From: Armatimonadota bacterium
GTDB taxonomy: Bacteria > Sysuimicrobiota > Sysuimicrobiia > Sysuimicrobiales > Kaftiobacteriaceae
Direction: 5' to 3'
DNA length: 64,000 nucleotides
NCBI GenBank assembly: GCA_031459765.1
Contig: JAVKHY010000004.1
Coordinates: 1-64,000, forward strand
Shown here: in pieces, positions 53,584-62,523 of the stretch
Layout: the number at the start of each line of letters is the position of its first letter
Numbering within the stretch: the first letter of the stretch is position 1
Made by a program: the position numbers and the translations under genes
The notes under the pieces: model-generated
The model's database searches: none
Told to the model about the DNA's origin: nothing
Seen by the model: only the letters and a program-made list of their open reading frames with translations

Positions 53584-54417
53584 TCAGGCCGGTCGGCGGA
53601 CGCCGAGAGCGAGGAGACACTCCCGGATCAGCACGGCGGCCAGCACCGCCGTCCGTCCGGAGGGGTCGTAGGGCGGGGAGACCTCCACGAGGTCGCATCC
53701 CACGACGGGCAGGTCCCCGAGCCGCCGAACCAATCCCAGCAGGTCCCTCGCGCTGACGCCTTCAGGTTCGGGATTGCCGGTGCCTGGGGCCTCGGCGGGA
53801 TCGATCGCGTCGATGTCGATGGTGACGTAGACGTGCCGACCGGCGAGCCACGACCAGACCTCGGCGGGAATGGCCGGCTCCCGGGAGCACCACCGCAGCG
53901 AATCGGCCATTGTGAACTCCTCCGCCGTTCCCGCCCGGATGCCGATGGCCGCCACGGCATCCGGGCGCAGCACCTCGAGAATCCGGCGCATCACCGTGGC
54001 GTGGCACACCTGCCGCCCCTCGTAGGTATCCCGCAGATCCGTATGGGCGTCCACCTGCAGCACGGCCAGATCGGGATATCGCGCGGCCAGCGACCGGACC
54101 GCGCCGAGGGTGATCGTGTGTTCTCCCCCGATCAAGAAGGGCCGCGTGTCGCCCAGTCCGGCGACACGGTCCGCGACGCGATCGACCGCCTCCTCAGGCG
54201 TGAGGCGCTCCAGATCCAGGTCTCCTCCGTCCGCGGCGCCGGCCTCTTCCAGGTCGGCGCGCAACACCGGGCTGTAGGTCTCGATGCTCTGCGACGCCCA
54301 GCGGATCGCCGCCGGGGCGTGGCGGCTTCCGGAGCGGAAGCTGGAGGTGGCGTCGTAGGGCGCGCCGACGATGACGACTCTCGGCCGGGCCTGCGCCCGC
54401 GTGCCCAGGAACGTCAC
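53584..54417 (-). CDS. speB: agmatinase/aminopropylagmatine ureohydrolase (arginase family)
   Basis: The 277-residue enzyme hydrolyses a guanidino group to release urea. The binuclear manganese ligands are visible in GGEHTITLG, QVDAHTDLRD and TIDIDAIDPAEAPGTGNPEP. GTG 54417 overlaps the speE stop (GTGA), so the two are coupled. With a pyruvoyl arginine decarboxylase and speE in the same operon, the likely substrate is agmatine or N1-aminopropylagmatine; sequence alone does not decide. Confidence 0.92.
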   Translation of the reverse strand: MTFLGTRAQARPRVVIVGAPYDATSSFRSGSRHAPAAIRWASQSIETYSPVLRADLEEAGAADGGDLDLERLTPEEAVDRVADRVAGLGDTRPFLIGGEHTITLGAVRSLAARYPDLAVLQVDAHTDLRDTYEGRQVCHATVMRRILEVLRPDAVAAIGIRAGTAEEFTMADSLRWCSREPAIPAEVWSWLAGRHVYVTIDIDAIDPAEAPGTGNPEPEGVSARDLLGLVRRLGDLPVVGCDLVEVSPPYDPSGRTAVLAAVLIRECLLALGVRRPA

Positions 54418-55211
54418 GGGAGGGGCGGGAAGTTCAGCGCCGCCCGAGCGACGGCCGGCGAGTAGTACCGGAGGCCGGGGATGGTCAGGTGTCGGAACTC
54501 CCCCGGGGTGGACTGCGCCAGGGTGAAACTCCACAGCGTCCCCGGGTAGCTCGGGACGGCGGCCCAGTACGGGAGGACGGCCGGAAAAGATGCCGCCAGA
54601 TGCCGCCGGACCTGGTCTGCCAGCTCGCGCTGGTACAGCGGCGACCCGCTCTGCACCGCCAGGACCCCCGAGGGGTTCAGGGCACCGGCGCAGGCGCGAT
54701 AGAACTCGGCGGAGAACAGGGCGAGGCCCGGCCCCTTCGGATCGGTGGAGTCCACCAGGATGGCGTCAAATTTCTCGCTGGTCGATTCGACAAAGGCGAT
54801 GCCGTCGGCGATCAGCAGCCTGGTGCGGGGTTCGTCGAAGGCCCGTCCCCCGATGGAGGGGAGATAGGCGCGGCTGACCTCGACCACCTCGCGGTCGATC
54901 TCTACCATCGTCACCGTCTCGACGGGGTGCTTCAAAACTTCCTCCAGCGTCCCTCCGTCCCCCCCGCCGATGATCAGGACGCGCCGGGGATCGGAGTGGG
55001 CGGCCAGCGGCAGGTGGACGAGCATCTCGTGGTAGATGTGCTCGTCCCGCTCGGTCGTCTGGACGGCGTCGTCCAGGATGAGCATCCGGCCGTAGTGGGG
55101 GGAGGTGGCCACCTGGATGTGCTGGAACGGGGAGTAATGGTCGTAGAGGATGTCCTCGACGGCCAAAGCCTGGCCGAAGCCCTCACCGACCACGTCGACG
55201 ATCCACTGCAT
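54414..55211 (-). CDS. speE: spermidine synthase family aminopropyltransferase SpeE
   Basis: It moves the aminopropyl group from decarboxylated S-adenosylmethionine to a polyamine. The 265-residue protein has the N-terminal beta domain, YDHYSPFQHIQV, RDEHIYHEML, the nucleotide site VLIIGGGDGGTLEEV, and the catalytic-loop DSTDPKGPG. Gene order decarboxylase-speE-speB suggests agmatine rather than putrescine may be the acceptor. The S-adenosylmethionine decarboxylase speD is not in the window. Confidence 0.94.
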   Translation of the reverse strand: MQWIVDVVGEGFGQALAVEDILYDHYSPFQHIQVATSPHYGRMLILDDAVQTTERDEHIYHEMLVHLPLAAHSDPRRVLIIGGGDGGTLEEVLKHPVETVTMVEIDREVVEVSRAYLPSIGGRAFDEPRTRLLIADGIAFVESTSEKFDAILVDSTDPKGPGLALFSAEFYRACAGALNPSGVLAVQSGSPLYQRELADQVRRHLAASFPAVLPYWAAVPSYPGTLWSFTLAQSTPGEFRHLTIPGLRYYSPAVARAALNFPPLP

Positions 55212-55228
55212 CGGGGGTCCCCCGCGCC

Positions 55229-55702
55229 TCAGAGGCCGTCGGCCTGCGGCCAGAAGACCACGGCGGCCACGGCGCAGCCGATCCGCTCCACCACGTGCTC
55301 GATGACCGCGACGCGGATCTCGCGCACGGCCAGATCGCGTAGCGCCATGGCTTCCTCCACCATCCGGCGCACGATTCCCTCGGCGTTGTCCGCGGTGCCG
55401 CGGTGGCTATACTCCATGATCACGCCGTAGTCATTTGCGGAGAGGCCCACCCCCACGGCGGCGGCGATCCGCTCCCCGGGGGTATGGCTGGTGATCCGCG
55501 CGTAGACGGCGGGGGTGAGCAGTCCCGGGGGAAAGGTCGGGACCGGAATGATGGCGGTGCCGGCGGGGAGGATGCTGGTCACGCGCAGGAAGTTGAGATT
55601 GGCGATGCCGGCGGCCGCCAGCGCCCGGTCGAACGCAGTCAGTTCCGTCCTCCCCTCGCCGCTGCCGGCGACGACGGAGGCCGCCTTTGGTCGCTGCCAC
55701 AC
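55229..55702 (-). CDS. pyruvoyl-dependent arginine decarboxylase (PvlArgDC)
   Basis: It decarboxylates arginine to agmatine with a pyruvoyl group made by self-cleavage at a serine. The 157-residue protein matches in NLNFLRVTSILPAG, where the serine of VTSILP is the expected cleavage site, VYARITSHTPGERIAAAVGV and MEYSHRGTADNAE. GTG 55702 is the start. It is the first gene of the minus-strand polyamine operon and is divergent from the ABC-transporter genes. No coding sequence is seen in 55703-55915. Confidence 0.9.
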   Translation of the reverse strand: MWQRPKAASVVAGSGEGRTELTAFDRALAAAGIANLNFLRVTSILPAGTAIIPVPTFPPGLLTPAVYARITSHTPGERIAAAVGVGLSANDYGVIMEYSHRGTADNAEGIVRRMVEEAMALRDLAVREIRVAVIEHVVERIGCAVAAVVFWPQADGL

Positions 55703-55915
55703 GCCTAACAGTGTACGCTACGCCGCCGCGCGTCGCCTGCCGTCTCCCGCCCGGGTTGCGAAAGGTCGGCGCGGCCAGGCCCCGGAATCGACCGGGGTCG
55801 TGTCCGCGGAGAGGGGGAAGCCCCCCGGCGGGCCGAATTCCACCCCCAATATTCGCGGTCTCCATCGGTGGGTAGGGCGCAGCGGTTGAGGTTTCGTCGT
55901 CGGGAGGGGAGAGCG

Positions 55916-57172
55916 ATGAGGAAGTGGGTCGTCCTGGCGCTGGGGGTCCTGCTCGTCGCGGGGTGGACGCCGGTTCTGGCACAACAGCCGATTCCCGCCA
56001 CCGTCAAGGTGGGGGCTCTCTTTGATACCACCGGACCGACCTCGGACGTCGGGGTCGATTACCACAAGGGGGTGCTGGACCACGTCCGCTACATCAACGA
56101 GGTCGAAGGCGGCATCCGCGGCCGGGTGAAGCTGGACCTTGTCTGGTCCGACTACGGGTACCGCATCCCCGACGCCCTGTCCCTGTACCGGAAATACCGG
56201 GATGTGGACAGGGTGAACGCGATCATCGGATGGGGCACGGGCGATACCGAAGCCCTGAAAGACCAGATCAGCGAAGACCAGATCCCCTACATCTCGGCGT
56301 CGTACTCCTCCCACCTCAACGATCCGGCCAAGACACCCTACAACTTCTATCCGGTGAGCAGCTACTCCGACCAACTGCGGGCGGTGCTGAAGTTTGCCCG
56401 GGAACTGGCCGACCAGGCCCGGATCAGCCGGCCGAAGATCGTCTTCATGTACCCGGACCACCCCTACGGCCGCGCCCCGATCCCCGCGGGGAAGGCCTAC
56501 GCGCAGGAACTGGGGTTCGAGGTCGGGCCGGACCAGATCGTGGCCCTGACCGCCCTGGAGGCGCGCTCCCAGGTGGCCGCGGTGAAGAGCTTCGGCGCGG
56601 ACTTCGCCTGGATCGGCGGCACGACCAACTCGGCCTCGGTCATCGTCCGCGACGCTAAGGCGGCGGGGCTGACGACGAAGTTCTTTGTGAACGTCTGGGG
56701 ATACGACGAGAGCATGATCAAGCTCATCGGGGCCAGCGCCGAGGGCGTCTACGGCAGCACCCCGCACACCTACTTCGGCGAGCCGGCGCCGGGCTTCAAG
56801 ACGATGGCCGAGGCCTACACGCGGTTCCGGGGGCGCCTCCCGGAGTTCCAGTGGGGCACTACGCAGACGCCGGCGATCGCCTCCTATGTGCGGGGCTGGC
56901 TCAACGTGCTGCTGCTGCGGCGGGGCCTGGAGATCATCGTCGACAACTGGCCCACCTACTCCCGCCTGGGCGGGTTCAGCGGGCCCTCGGTCCGCTCCGC
57001 GCTGGAGACGCTGAAGGACTGGGATCCCCAGGGGCTGGCGCCGGCCGTCACCCTGACCCGCACCGACCACCGGCCGTCCACGACGACGCGCATCATGCAG
57101 ATCCGGAGCGGGCGGATCACGCTCGTCAAGCAGGTGACGATTGAGCGGCGAAAAGACTGGCTTGGGTTCTGA
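55916..57172 (+). CDS. branched-chain-type ABC transporter substrate-binding protein
   Basis: The 418-residue protein has a signal peptide (WVVLALGVLLVAGWTPVLA, cut before QQ) and a type I periplasmic binding fold: VKVGALFDTTGPTSDVG, AIIGWGTGDTEAL, KIVFMYPDHPYGR, DFAWIGGTTNSASVI. It belongs to the LivK-like family for amino acids, amides or aromatic acids; the ligand cannot be read. A strong GGGAGGGGAGAG site precedes ATG 55916, suggesting high expression. Its ATPase is encoded next, with a hairpin at the junction. Confidence 0.9.
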   Translation: MRKWVVLALGVLLVAGWTPVLAQQPIPATVKVGALFDTTGPTSDVGVDYHKGVLDHVRYINEVEGGIRGRVKLDLVWSDYGYRIPDALSLYRKYRDVDRVNAIIGWGTGDTEALKDQISEDQIPYISASYSSHLNDPAKTPYNFYPVSSYSDQLRAVLKFARELADQARISRPKIVFMYPDHPYGRAPIPAGKAYAQELGFEVGPDQIVALTALEARSQVAAVKSFGADFAWIGGTTNSASVIVRDAKAAGLTTKFFVNVWGYDESMIKLIGASAEGVYGSTPHTYFGEPAPGFKTMAEAYTRFRGRLPEFQWGTTQTPAIASYVRGWLNVLLLRRGLEIIVDNWPTYSRLGGFSGPSVRSALETLKDWDPQGLAPAVTLTRTDHRPSTTTRIMQIRSGRITLVKQVTIERRKDWLGF

Positions 57173-58049
57173 AGCGACTGCCGCCGGGGGAACTCTGGTT
57201 TCCCCCGGCGGCGCTCCCCTGGCCACCCTCAATAACATCGAGGTCGTCTACTGGGGCACCATCCTGGTGCTCAAGGGCGTGTCCTTGACCGTGCCCGAGG
57301 GGAAGATCACGGCTCTGATCGGGGCCAACGGTGCCGGGAAGACGACGACGCTGAAGGCGATCACCGGACTGGTCCGGCTGGAACGCGGCGAGGTGACACG
57401 CGGCAGCGTCGAGTTCGCCGGCCGGCGGATTCAGAACTTGCTGCCCGAGGAGACGGCGCAGATGGGGATTGTGATGGTCCGCGAGGGACGCCGGCTCTTC
57501 GAGGAACTGACCGCGGAGGAGAATCTGCTGGTCGGCGCCGCCCTGCGCCGTGGTCGTCGCGGGAGTGGGCACGGCGCCGGGGACGGACCGGCCACAGGGG
57601 CAGGCATCGCCTCACTGGAATCGGTGTACGGGTACTTTCCCCGGCTGCGGGAGCGGCGGCGGGTGCGCGCCGGGTACCTGTCCGGGGGCGAGCAGCAGAT
57701 GCTGGCCATCGGCTGCGCGATGATGGCCGCCCCGCGTCTCCTCCTCCTGGACGAGCCCAGTCTGGGTTTGGCGCCGCTCGTGGCCCGGGAGATCTTCGGA
57801 CTGATCCACCGGCTGAACACGGAAGCGGGGATGACGATCCTTCTCGTCGAGCAGAACGCGAAGATGGCGCTCGATCTTGCCTCCTACGGCTACATCATGG
57901 AGAACGGCAAGATCGTTCTGGACGGGCCGGCCGCCAAACTGCGCGAGGATGCCGACGTCGAGGAGTTCTACCTGGGCGTGCGCGGCGCGGAACGGCGCCG
58001 CTTTACCGAGGTGAAGAGCTACAAGCGGCGCAAGCGCTGGCTGGCCTAG
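57141..58049 (+). CDS. livF: ABC transporter ATP-binding protein, LivF type
   Basis: The 302-residue ATPase has Walker A GANGAGKTT, Q-loop MVREGRRLFEELTAEENL, signature YLSGGEQQMLAIG, Walker B LLLLDEPSLGL and H-loop region ILLVEQNAKMAL. An insertion rich in Gly/Arg/Ala (about residues 135-152) and a basic tail (YKRRKRWLA) are unusual. TTG 57141 is the start with AGGTG before it, giving a 32-nt overlap with the binding-protein gene. LivG is not in the window. Confidence 0.9.
   Translation: MSGEKTGLGSEATAAGGTLVSPGGAPLATLNNIEVVYWGTILVLKGVSLTVPEGKITALIGANGAGKTTTLKAITGLVRLERGEVTRGSVEFAGRRIQNLLPEETAQMGIVMVREGRRLFEELTAEENLLVGAALRRGRRGSGHGAGDGPATGAGIASLESVYGYFPRLRERRRVRAGYLSGGEQQMLAIGCAMMAAPRLLLLDEPSLGLAPLVAREIFGLIHRLNTEAGMTILLVEQNAKMALDLASYGYIMENGKIVLDGPAAKLREDADVEEFYLGVRGAERRRFTEVKSYKRRKRWLA
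57180..57212 (+). other. strong hairpin at the binding-protein/livF junction
   Basis: GCCGCCGGGGGAA (57180-57192) pairs perfectly with TTCCCCCGGCGGC (57200-57212) around a 7-nt loop. It begins 8 nt after the binding-protein stop and lies inside the first codons of livF. There is no T-run. Such hairpins often protect the upstream message and lower expression of the downstream gene. Confidence 0.7.
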
Positions 58050-58133
58050 CGCATGCCTCCGGAAGCGGCGGCGCAGGCAAGCCGACCGTCGCGAAGTTGT
58101 TGACGCTTCCCCGGCCGGACCGCCCTCAGGGCG

Positions 58134-60287
58134 TCAGATCTCGTCGGGTGACCAGGGTTCGATGAGGAGGTCGAGCGATCCCTCGCGCACCTCGATCTCG
58201 GCCCTGGTGTCCTCCCCCGACCGGTAGACACGGAGGTCGCAGCGCGCCGGCCCGACGGTGAGGCCCTGCAGGGTGAGCGACGGAAGCCATTCCGGGAGAA
58301 AAGGGTCCAGGAGCAGGCGGGCGCGGGGGGCGTCGGCGCGCATGCCCAGCAGCGCGGTGATGAGCAGGAAGACCGCGCCCGCCGCCCAACCCTGCGGCAC
58401 GTTCGCTTCCCGATACGGTACGGGGAAGCAGCACGGCTGACGGTCCAGCCCGGCGAACAGCTCGGGCAGCTGGTGCGACCGGAACCAGGCGGAGGCGGCG
58501 AAGATGCCTTCCGCCACCTGCGCCGCCTCCCGGGCGAAGCCGTACCGGCGAAATCCGAGGGCGATCAGGGCGCTGTCGTGGGGCCACACCGCGCCGACCT
58601 GGTATCCATAGGGGTTGTAGGCGGGGTGGCGGCTGCTCAGCGTGCGGATTCCCCATCCGCTGAACATGTCGGGGGCCATCAGGCGACGGACGATCGCGCC
58701 GGCGTGCTCCGGCTTCGCGATGCCGGACCACAGCGCGTGTCCGGCGTTGCTCACCACCGAAGCGATCGGTTGCTTCCAGCGGTCGAGGCCAAGGAAATAG
58801 GTCCCTTCGGCCGGCCACCAGAACCGCTCCCAGAAGCGCTCGCGCAGCCGGGCGGCCTCTTTCCGCAGCCGCGCCGCCTCGGCCGGGCGGCCCAGGAGGG
58901 CGTAGAGATCGGCGAGGCGGCGCTTGGCGTCGTAGACATAACCCTGCAGTTCGACCAGCGCCACCGGCGGCTCGGCCGGCGAGCCGTCGCCGTGGACCGT
59001 GGCATTCTCCGAGTCTTTCCAGCCCTGATGCGTGATGCCCCGAGGCGACCGACGCAGATACTCCTGAAACCCGTCCCCGTCGAGGTCCCCGTAGGTGTCG
59101 ATCCAGTGCCGCGCCCGCTCCGCGGCCGGGAACACCTCCTCCACCAGCGCCCGGTCTCCCGTCCACCGGTAGGTCTCGTGGAGCAGGATGAGATACAGCG
59201 GGGTGGCGTCGGCGGTGCCGTAGTAAGGCGTGTGGGGGATTTCATGGAAGTGTGCCAGTTCGCCGTGGCGGATCTCGTGCAGGATCTTTCCGGGTTGCGC
59301 ATCCCGGAAGTCGTCCACCGCGGTGGCCTGCCGGGCGGCCAGGGCGCGGAGCACGGCCGGGGCGAAGGCCTTGACCACGGGAAGCGACTCCAGGCTGATG
59401 ATGAGGCTGTCGCGCCCGAACAGGGTGGCGAACCAGGGCAGCCCCGCGGCGACGACGACCTCTTCCGCCCGCGCATCCGCCGCCGTCAGCCGCAGCACGG
59501 TCAGATCGTCCACCGCCTGGCGGAAGGCGGCCTCCACATCCGCCGCCGGCGTCCGGCAGGACGCCATCGCCCGGTACCAGTCCCGCCGGCGCGCCTCCAC
59601 TTCTTCCAGCAACGTCTGGTGGCAGGCCGAGGGTGCCTCCAGCACCTCCGTCCCGACCTCCGGGACCAGATGGAGGCAGGCCCGCCAGCGGCCGCCCGGC
59701 GGCACGGTGACCGGAAAGATGATGCGGGCCCGGGCCAGCCGGGGACGGCTGTCCGCGGTCACTAGGCGCAGGGTGAGGCCGCGCACGAAGTCCTGGCGTT
59801 CGTAGCGCCACCGGATCTCGGCCGGCTCGTCCTCGCGGATCTCGACGCGCACCCGGCGGGCGCGCCGGGCACCGATCCGGCGGATCTCGAAGATGTCGGC
59901 GAAGTCGCAGGCCGCTTCCAGGACCAGGGGAAAGGCCGCGGGACGGTCGGCGTAGTTCGTGATGCCGATGTCTTCGTGCACTCCTCCGCGCACGGTCCGC
60001 TCCCACACCAGGGCCAGCGTCCCGCGGGGGATCAGTCCCGAGGTTGAGGTCACGGCGGGGTTGACGAAGTGCGCCTGCATGGCGTAGTGACTGGTGGGCG
60101 CCGAGCCGACGAGCAGCCAGCGGCGGCGACCCAGCCGCAGGCGGTAGCGCGACAGCAGGCGCGTGTCCTGGACGAACAGGCCGTGGTCCTCCCCGGGGTA
60201 GATGTTTCCGTCGGGGGCGCTGACGAACAGCGTCATCCCTTCCGCCAGCGTGATCCGGGGCGGACCGAGTGGGAGCGCCGCTGGCAT
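58134..60287 (-). CDS. glycogen-debranching-type amylo-alpha-1,6-glucosidase family protein
   Basis: The 717-residue protein has an N-terminal beta-sandwich domain (TLFVSAPDGNIYPGEDHGLF, LLSRYRLRLG) as in GDE_N_bis proteins, and a C-terminal alpha/alpha-barrel with GLPWFATLFGRDSLI, GKILHEIRHGELA, YYGTADATPLYL, GITHQGWKDSENA and YQVGAVWPHDSALIA. This family trims branched glucans or acts on other glucosides. It is cytoplasmic, with no signal. It follows a glycosyltransferase gene by one nucleotide, suggesting joint polysaccharide or glucoside metabolism. Confidence 0.88.
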   Translation of the reverse strand: MPAALPLGPPRITLAEGMTLFVSAPDGNIYPGEDHGLFVQDTRLLSRYRLRLGRRRWLLVGSAPTSHYAMQAHFVNPAVTSTSGLIPRGTLALVWERTVRGGVHEDIGITNYADRPAAFPLVLEAACDFADIFEIRRIGARRARRVRVEIREDEPAEIRWRYERQDFVRGLTLRLVTADSRPRLARARIIFPVTVPPGGRWRACLHLVPEVGTEVLEAPSACHQTLLEEVEARRRDWYRAMASCRTPAADVEAAFRQAVDDLTVLRLTAADARAEEVVVAAGLPWFATLFGRDSLIISLESLPVVKAFAPAVLRALAARQATAVDDFRDAQPGKILHEIRHGELAHFHEIPHTPYYGTADATPLYLILLHETYRWTGDRALVEEVFPAAERARHWIDTYGDLDGDGFQEYLRRSPRGITHQGWKDSENATVHGDGSPAEPPVALVELQGYVYDAKRRLADLYALLGRPAEAARLRKEAARLRERFWERFWWPAEGTYFLGLDRWKQPIASVVSNAGHALWSGIAKPEHAGAIVRRLMAPDMFSGWGIRTLSSRHPAYNPYGYQVGAVWPHDSALIALGFRRYGFAREAAQVAEGIFAASAWFRSHQLPELFAGLDRQPCCFPVPYREANVPQGWAAGAVFLLITALLGMRADAPRARLLLDPFLPEWLPSLTLQGLTVGPARCDLRVYRSGEDTRAEIEVREGSLDLLIEPWSPDEI

Positions 60288-60288
60288 C

Positions 60289-61332
60289 TCAGGCCGGGAC
60301 GGATTCGGGTGCGGCCACCACGCGCTGGTAGGCCTGGAGGTAGCGCGAGGCCATCACGGCGCGGGAGAAGTGGCGCGCGACGTGATCGCGGCAGGCCTGG
60401 CGGGAGATCTCCGGGATGCGCTCCACGGCCCGGATCATCTCGCCGACGTCCTTGCAGACAAAACCGGTCACCCCGTCCACGACGACCTCCGGAACCGAGC
60501 CGCAATCCATGGCGATGACCGGAGTGCCCGTGGCCATGGCCTCGATCATCGTGATCCCGAACGGTTCGGGCCAGTCGATGGGGAAGAGATAGGCGTAGGC
60601 GTTGCCCAGGAAGTCATCCTTGGCCTGTTCGTCGATCTCCCCGATGAACTCCACCAGATCGTGGTCCAGCAGCGGGCGGATGGCGTGCTCGTAATACTCC
60701 CGGTCCGCCGGGTCGATCTTCGCCGCCACGCGCAGCGGCATGCCCACGGCGCGCGCCACCTCCACGGCCCGGTCCAGTCGCTTCTCCGGGGACACCCGCC
60801 CGAGGAAAGCCAGATAGCGCCCGGGCCGTGTCCGCAGGGTGAACTGCTCCACGGCGATGCCGTTGTACACCGTGGCGATCCAGTTCGCCCTGGGCAGGAA
60901 GCGTTGCTGCGCCCGGCTGATGGAGATCAGGGGTTGTTCCCGGAAGAAGTCGTTCACCCGGCGCACCTCGGGGAGGTCCAGCCGGCCGTGCATCGTCGTC
61001 ACGGTCGGGGTCCGCGTCAGCCGGGCGAAGGGGAAGGCGAAGTAGTCGGCATGGTTGTGAATGATGTCGAACTCATGGGCTCGTTCGTAGACCATTGCCA
61101 GCTGGATCGTGGCATAGGCGTGAAAGTCCCGCACCCGGCCGTCGAGACGCAGTCCCCGGTCACAGCACGGCACCAGTTCCGCCGAGGTCGTGCTGTCCCC
61201 GCTGGCGAACAGGACGACCTCGTGCCCCAGGCGCACCAGTTCCTCCGTCAGATTGAAGACGACGCGTTCCGTGCCGCCGTACCGCTTCGGTGGGACGCTC
61301 TCGATGAGGGGAGCAATCTGCGCGATGCGCAT
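60289..61332 (-). CDS. family 4 glycosyltransferase
   Basis: The 347-residue GT-B enzyme has an N-terminal domain with IAQIAPLIESVPPKRYGGTE (sugar acceptor side), FDIIHNHADYFAFP, and a C-terminal domain with FLGRVSPEKRLD and the donor-binding EPFGITMIEAMATGTPVIA. This layout matches retaining GT4 enzymes that appear next to debranching genes. ATG 61332 is preceded by AGGTG at good spacing; ATG 61338 adds two residues. A TTGAAA-type promoter may lie upstream on the minus strand near 61440. No gene is seen in 61333-61475. Confidence 0.87.
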   Translation of the reverse strand: MRIAQIAPLIESVPPKRYGGTERVVFNLTEELVRLGHEVVLFASGDSTTSAELVPCCDRGLRLDGRVRDFHAYATIQLAMVYERAHEFDIIHNHADYFAFPFARLTRTPTVTTMHGRLDLPEVRRVNDFFREQPLISISRAQQRFLPRANWIATVYNGIAVEQFTLRTRPGRYLAFLGRVSPEKRLDRAVEVARAVGMPLRVAAKIDPADREYYEHAIRPLLDHDLVEFIGEIDEQAKDDFLGNAYAYLFPIDWPEPFGITMIEAMATGTPVIAMDCGSVPEVVVDGVTGFVCKDVGEMIRAVERIPEISRQACRDHVARHFSRAVMASRYLQAYQRVVAAPESVPA

Positions 61333-61475
61333 GGCCATCACCTGTGCTCGGTTGTCCGTGTCCGTGATGTCCGCGAGCGACCCTGCGGGCGCAGAGTCCG
61401 TCGGCCCCCTGAAATATGTGGTAGCGGGGCCGGAGGGAAATTTCAAGTCCGGTCGGGAGCTCAACAGTTGGGAGC

Positions 61476-62519
61476 TCAGTAACTAAACGGCCACAGATCC
61501 AGCAGCCGTTTGAGCTTGCGGGCCAGCGCCGCCAGCCCGCCCGGTTCCCAGATCAACAGCAGGATGAGGATGCCGCCGAAGACGATCTCCCGCAGCGGGG
61601 TGGCCACCTTGGCAAAGGATGGGAGGATGGTGACCACCGCCGGGGTGATGATTTTCAATCCCTGGGAGAGGCTGATGACCAGGGCCGCCCCCAGGTGCGG
61701 CCCCCAGATGCTGGTCAGCCCGCCCATGACGATCATCGCCACGTAGTCGATGGAGGTGACGATGGTGAAGTGCTCGGGGGAGATCAGCCGGTTGTAGTGC
61801 GCCCACAGGCTGCCGGCGAGGCCGGCATAGAAGGCGCTCATCCCGAAGGCGAGCGTCTTGGAGGCCAGGAGGTTGATCCCCATGACCTGCGCCGCGTAGT
61901 CCCGGTCGCGCACCGCCATCAGGGCCAATCCGACGCGGGAGCGGATCAGATTCGCCGCGAACACCCCGCTGACCAGCCACACCGCCAGGAGCAGGTAGTA
62001 GAACTGGATCTCGCCGCGCAGCACCCAGGGACCGATCCGCGGCGCGCGCAGGGAGATGGCGCCCAGCCCCTGGCCCACGGCGTGGATGATCGTGTACTCG
62101 GTGAGGAATTGAAAGGCCAGGGTGGCGATGGCTAGGTACAGGCCCTTGATTCGCAGCGACGGCAGGGCGACGATGGCCCCGCAGGCGAAGGCCAGCACCC
62201 CGGAGAGGGGCAGGGCGGCCAGGAAGGGCAGGCCGTAGTTGCCCGTGAGCACGGCCGATCCGTAGGCGCCGATGGCCATGAAGGCGGCGTGGCCGAGTGA
62301 GATCTGGCCGGTGAAGCCGGTGAGCAGGCTCAATCCGGTGGCGCCGATGGCGAAGATGCCGATGGTGGTCAACAGAAAGATGAAGTGCCCCAACCAGAAG
62401 GGGGCGAGGATCAGGGCGGCGACGAGAAGGCCGAACCCCCAGCGGTAGAAGGCGGTGTCCAGCAGGGCCATATCCTGCCGGTAGCTGGTTTTGAAGTCGC
62501 CCGCCGGACGGACCGCCAT
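61476..62519 (-). CDS. livM: branched-chain-type ABC transporter permease LivM
   Basis: The 347-residue membrane protein has about ten helices and the family features GLSLLTGFTGQISLGHAAFMA, IGAYGSAVL, ALRS-like LALMAVRDRDYAAQVMGIN and MGGLTSIWGPHLGAAL. It starts 4 nt after livH. The binding protein and LivF of this transporter type are on the opposite strand, 3.4 kb away or more. Confidence 0.92.
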   Translation of the reverse strand: MAVRPAGDFKTSYRQDMALLDTAFYRWGFGLLVAALILAPFWLGHFIFLLTTIGIFAIGATGLSLLTGFTGQISLGHAAFMAIGAYGSAVLTGNYGLPFLAALPLSGVLAFACGAIVALPSLRIKGLYLAIATLAFQFLTEYTIIHAVGQGLGAISLRAPRIGPWVLRGEIQFYYLLLAVWLVSGVFAANLIRSRVGLALMAVRDRDYAAQVMGINLLASKTLAFGMSAFYAGLAGSLWAHYNRLISPEHFTIVTSIDYVAMIVMGGLTSIWGPHLGAALVISLSQGLKIITPAVVTILPSFAKVATPLREIVFGGILILLLIWEPGGLAALARKLKRLLDLWPFSY

Positions 62520-62523
62520 GGCG

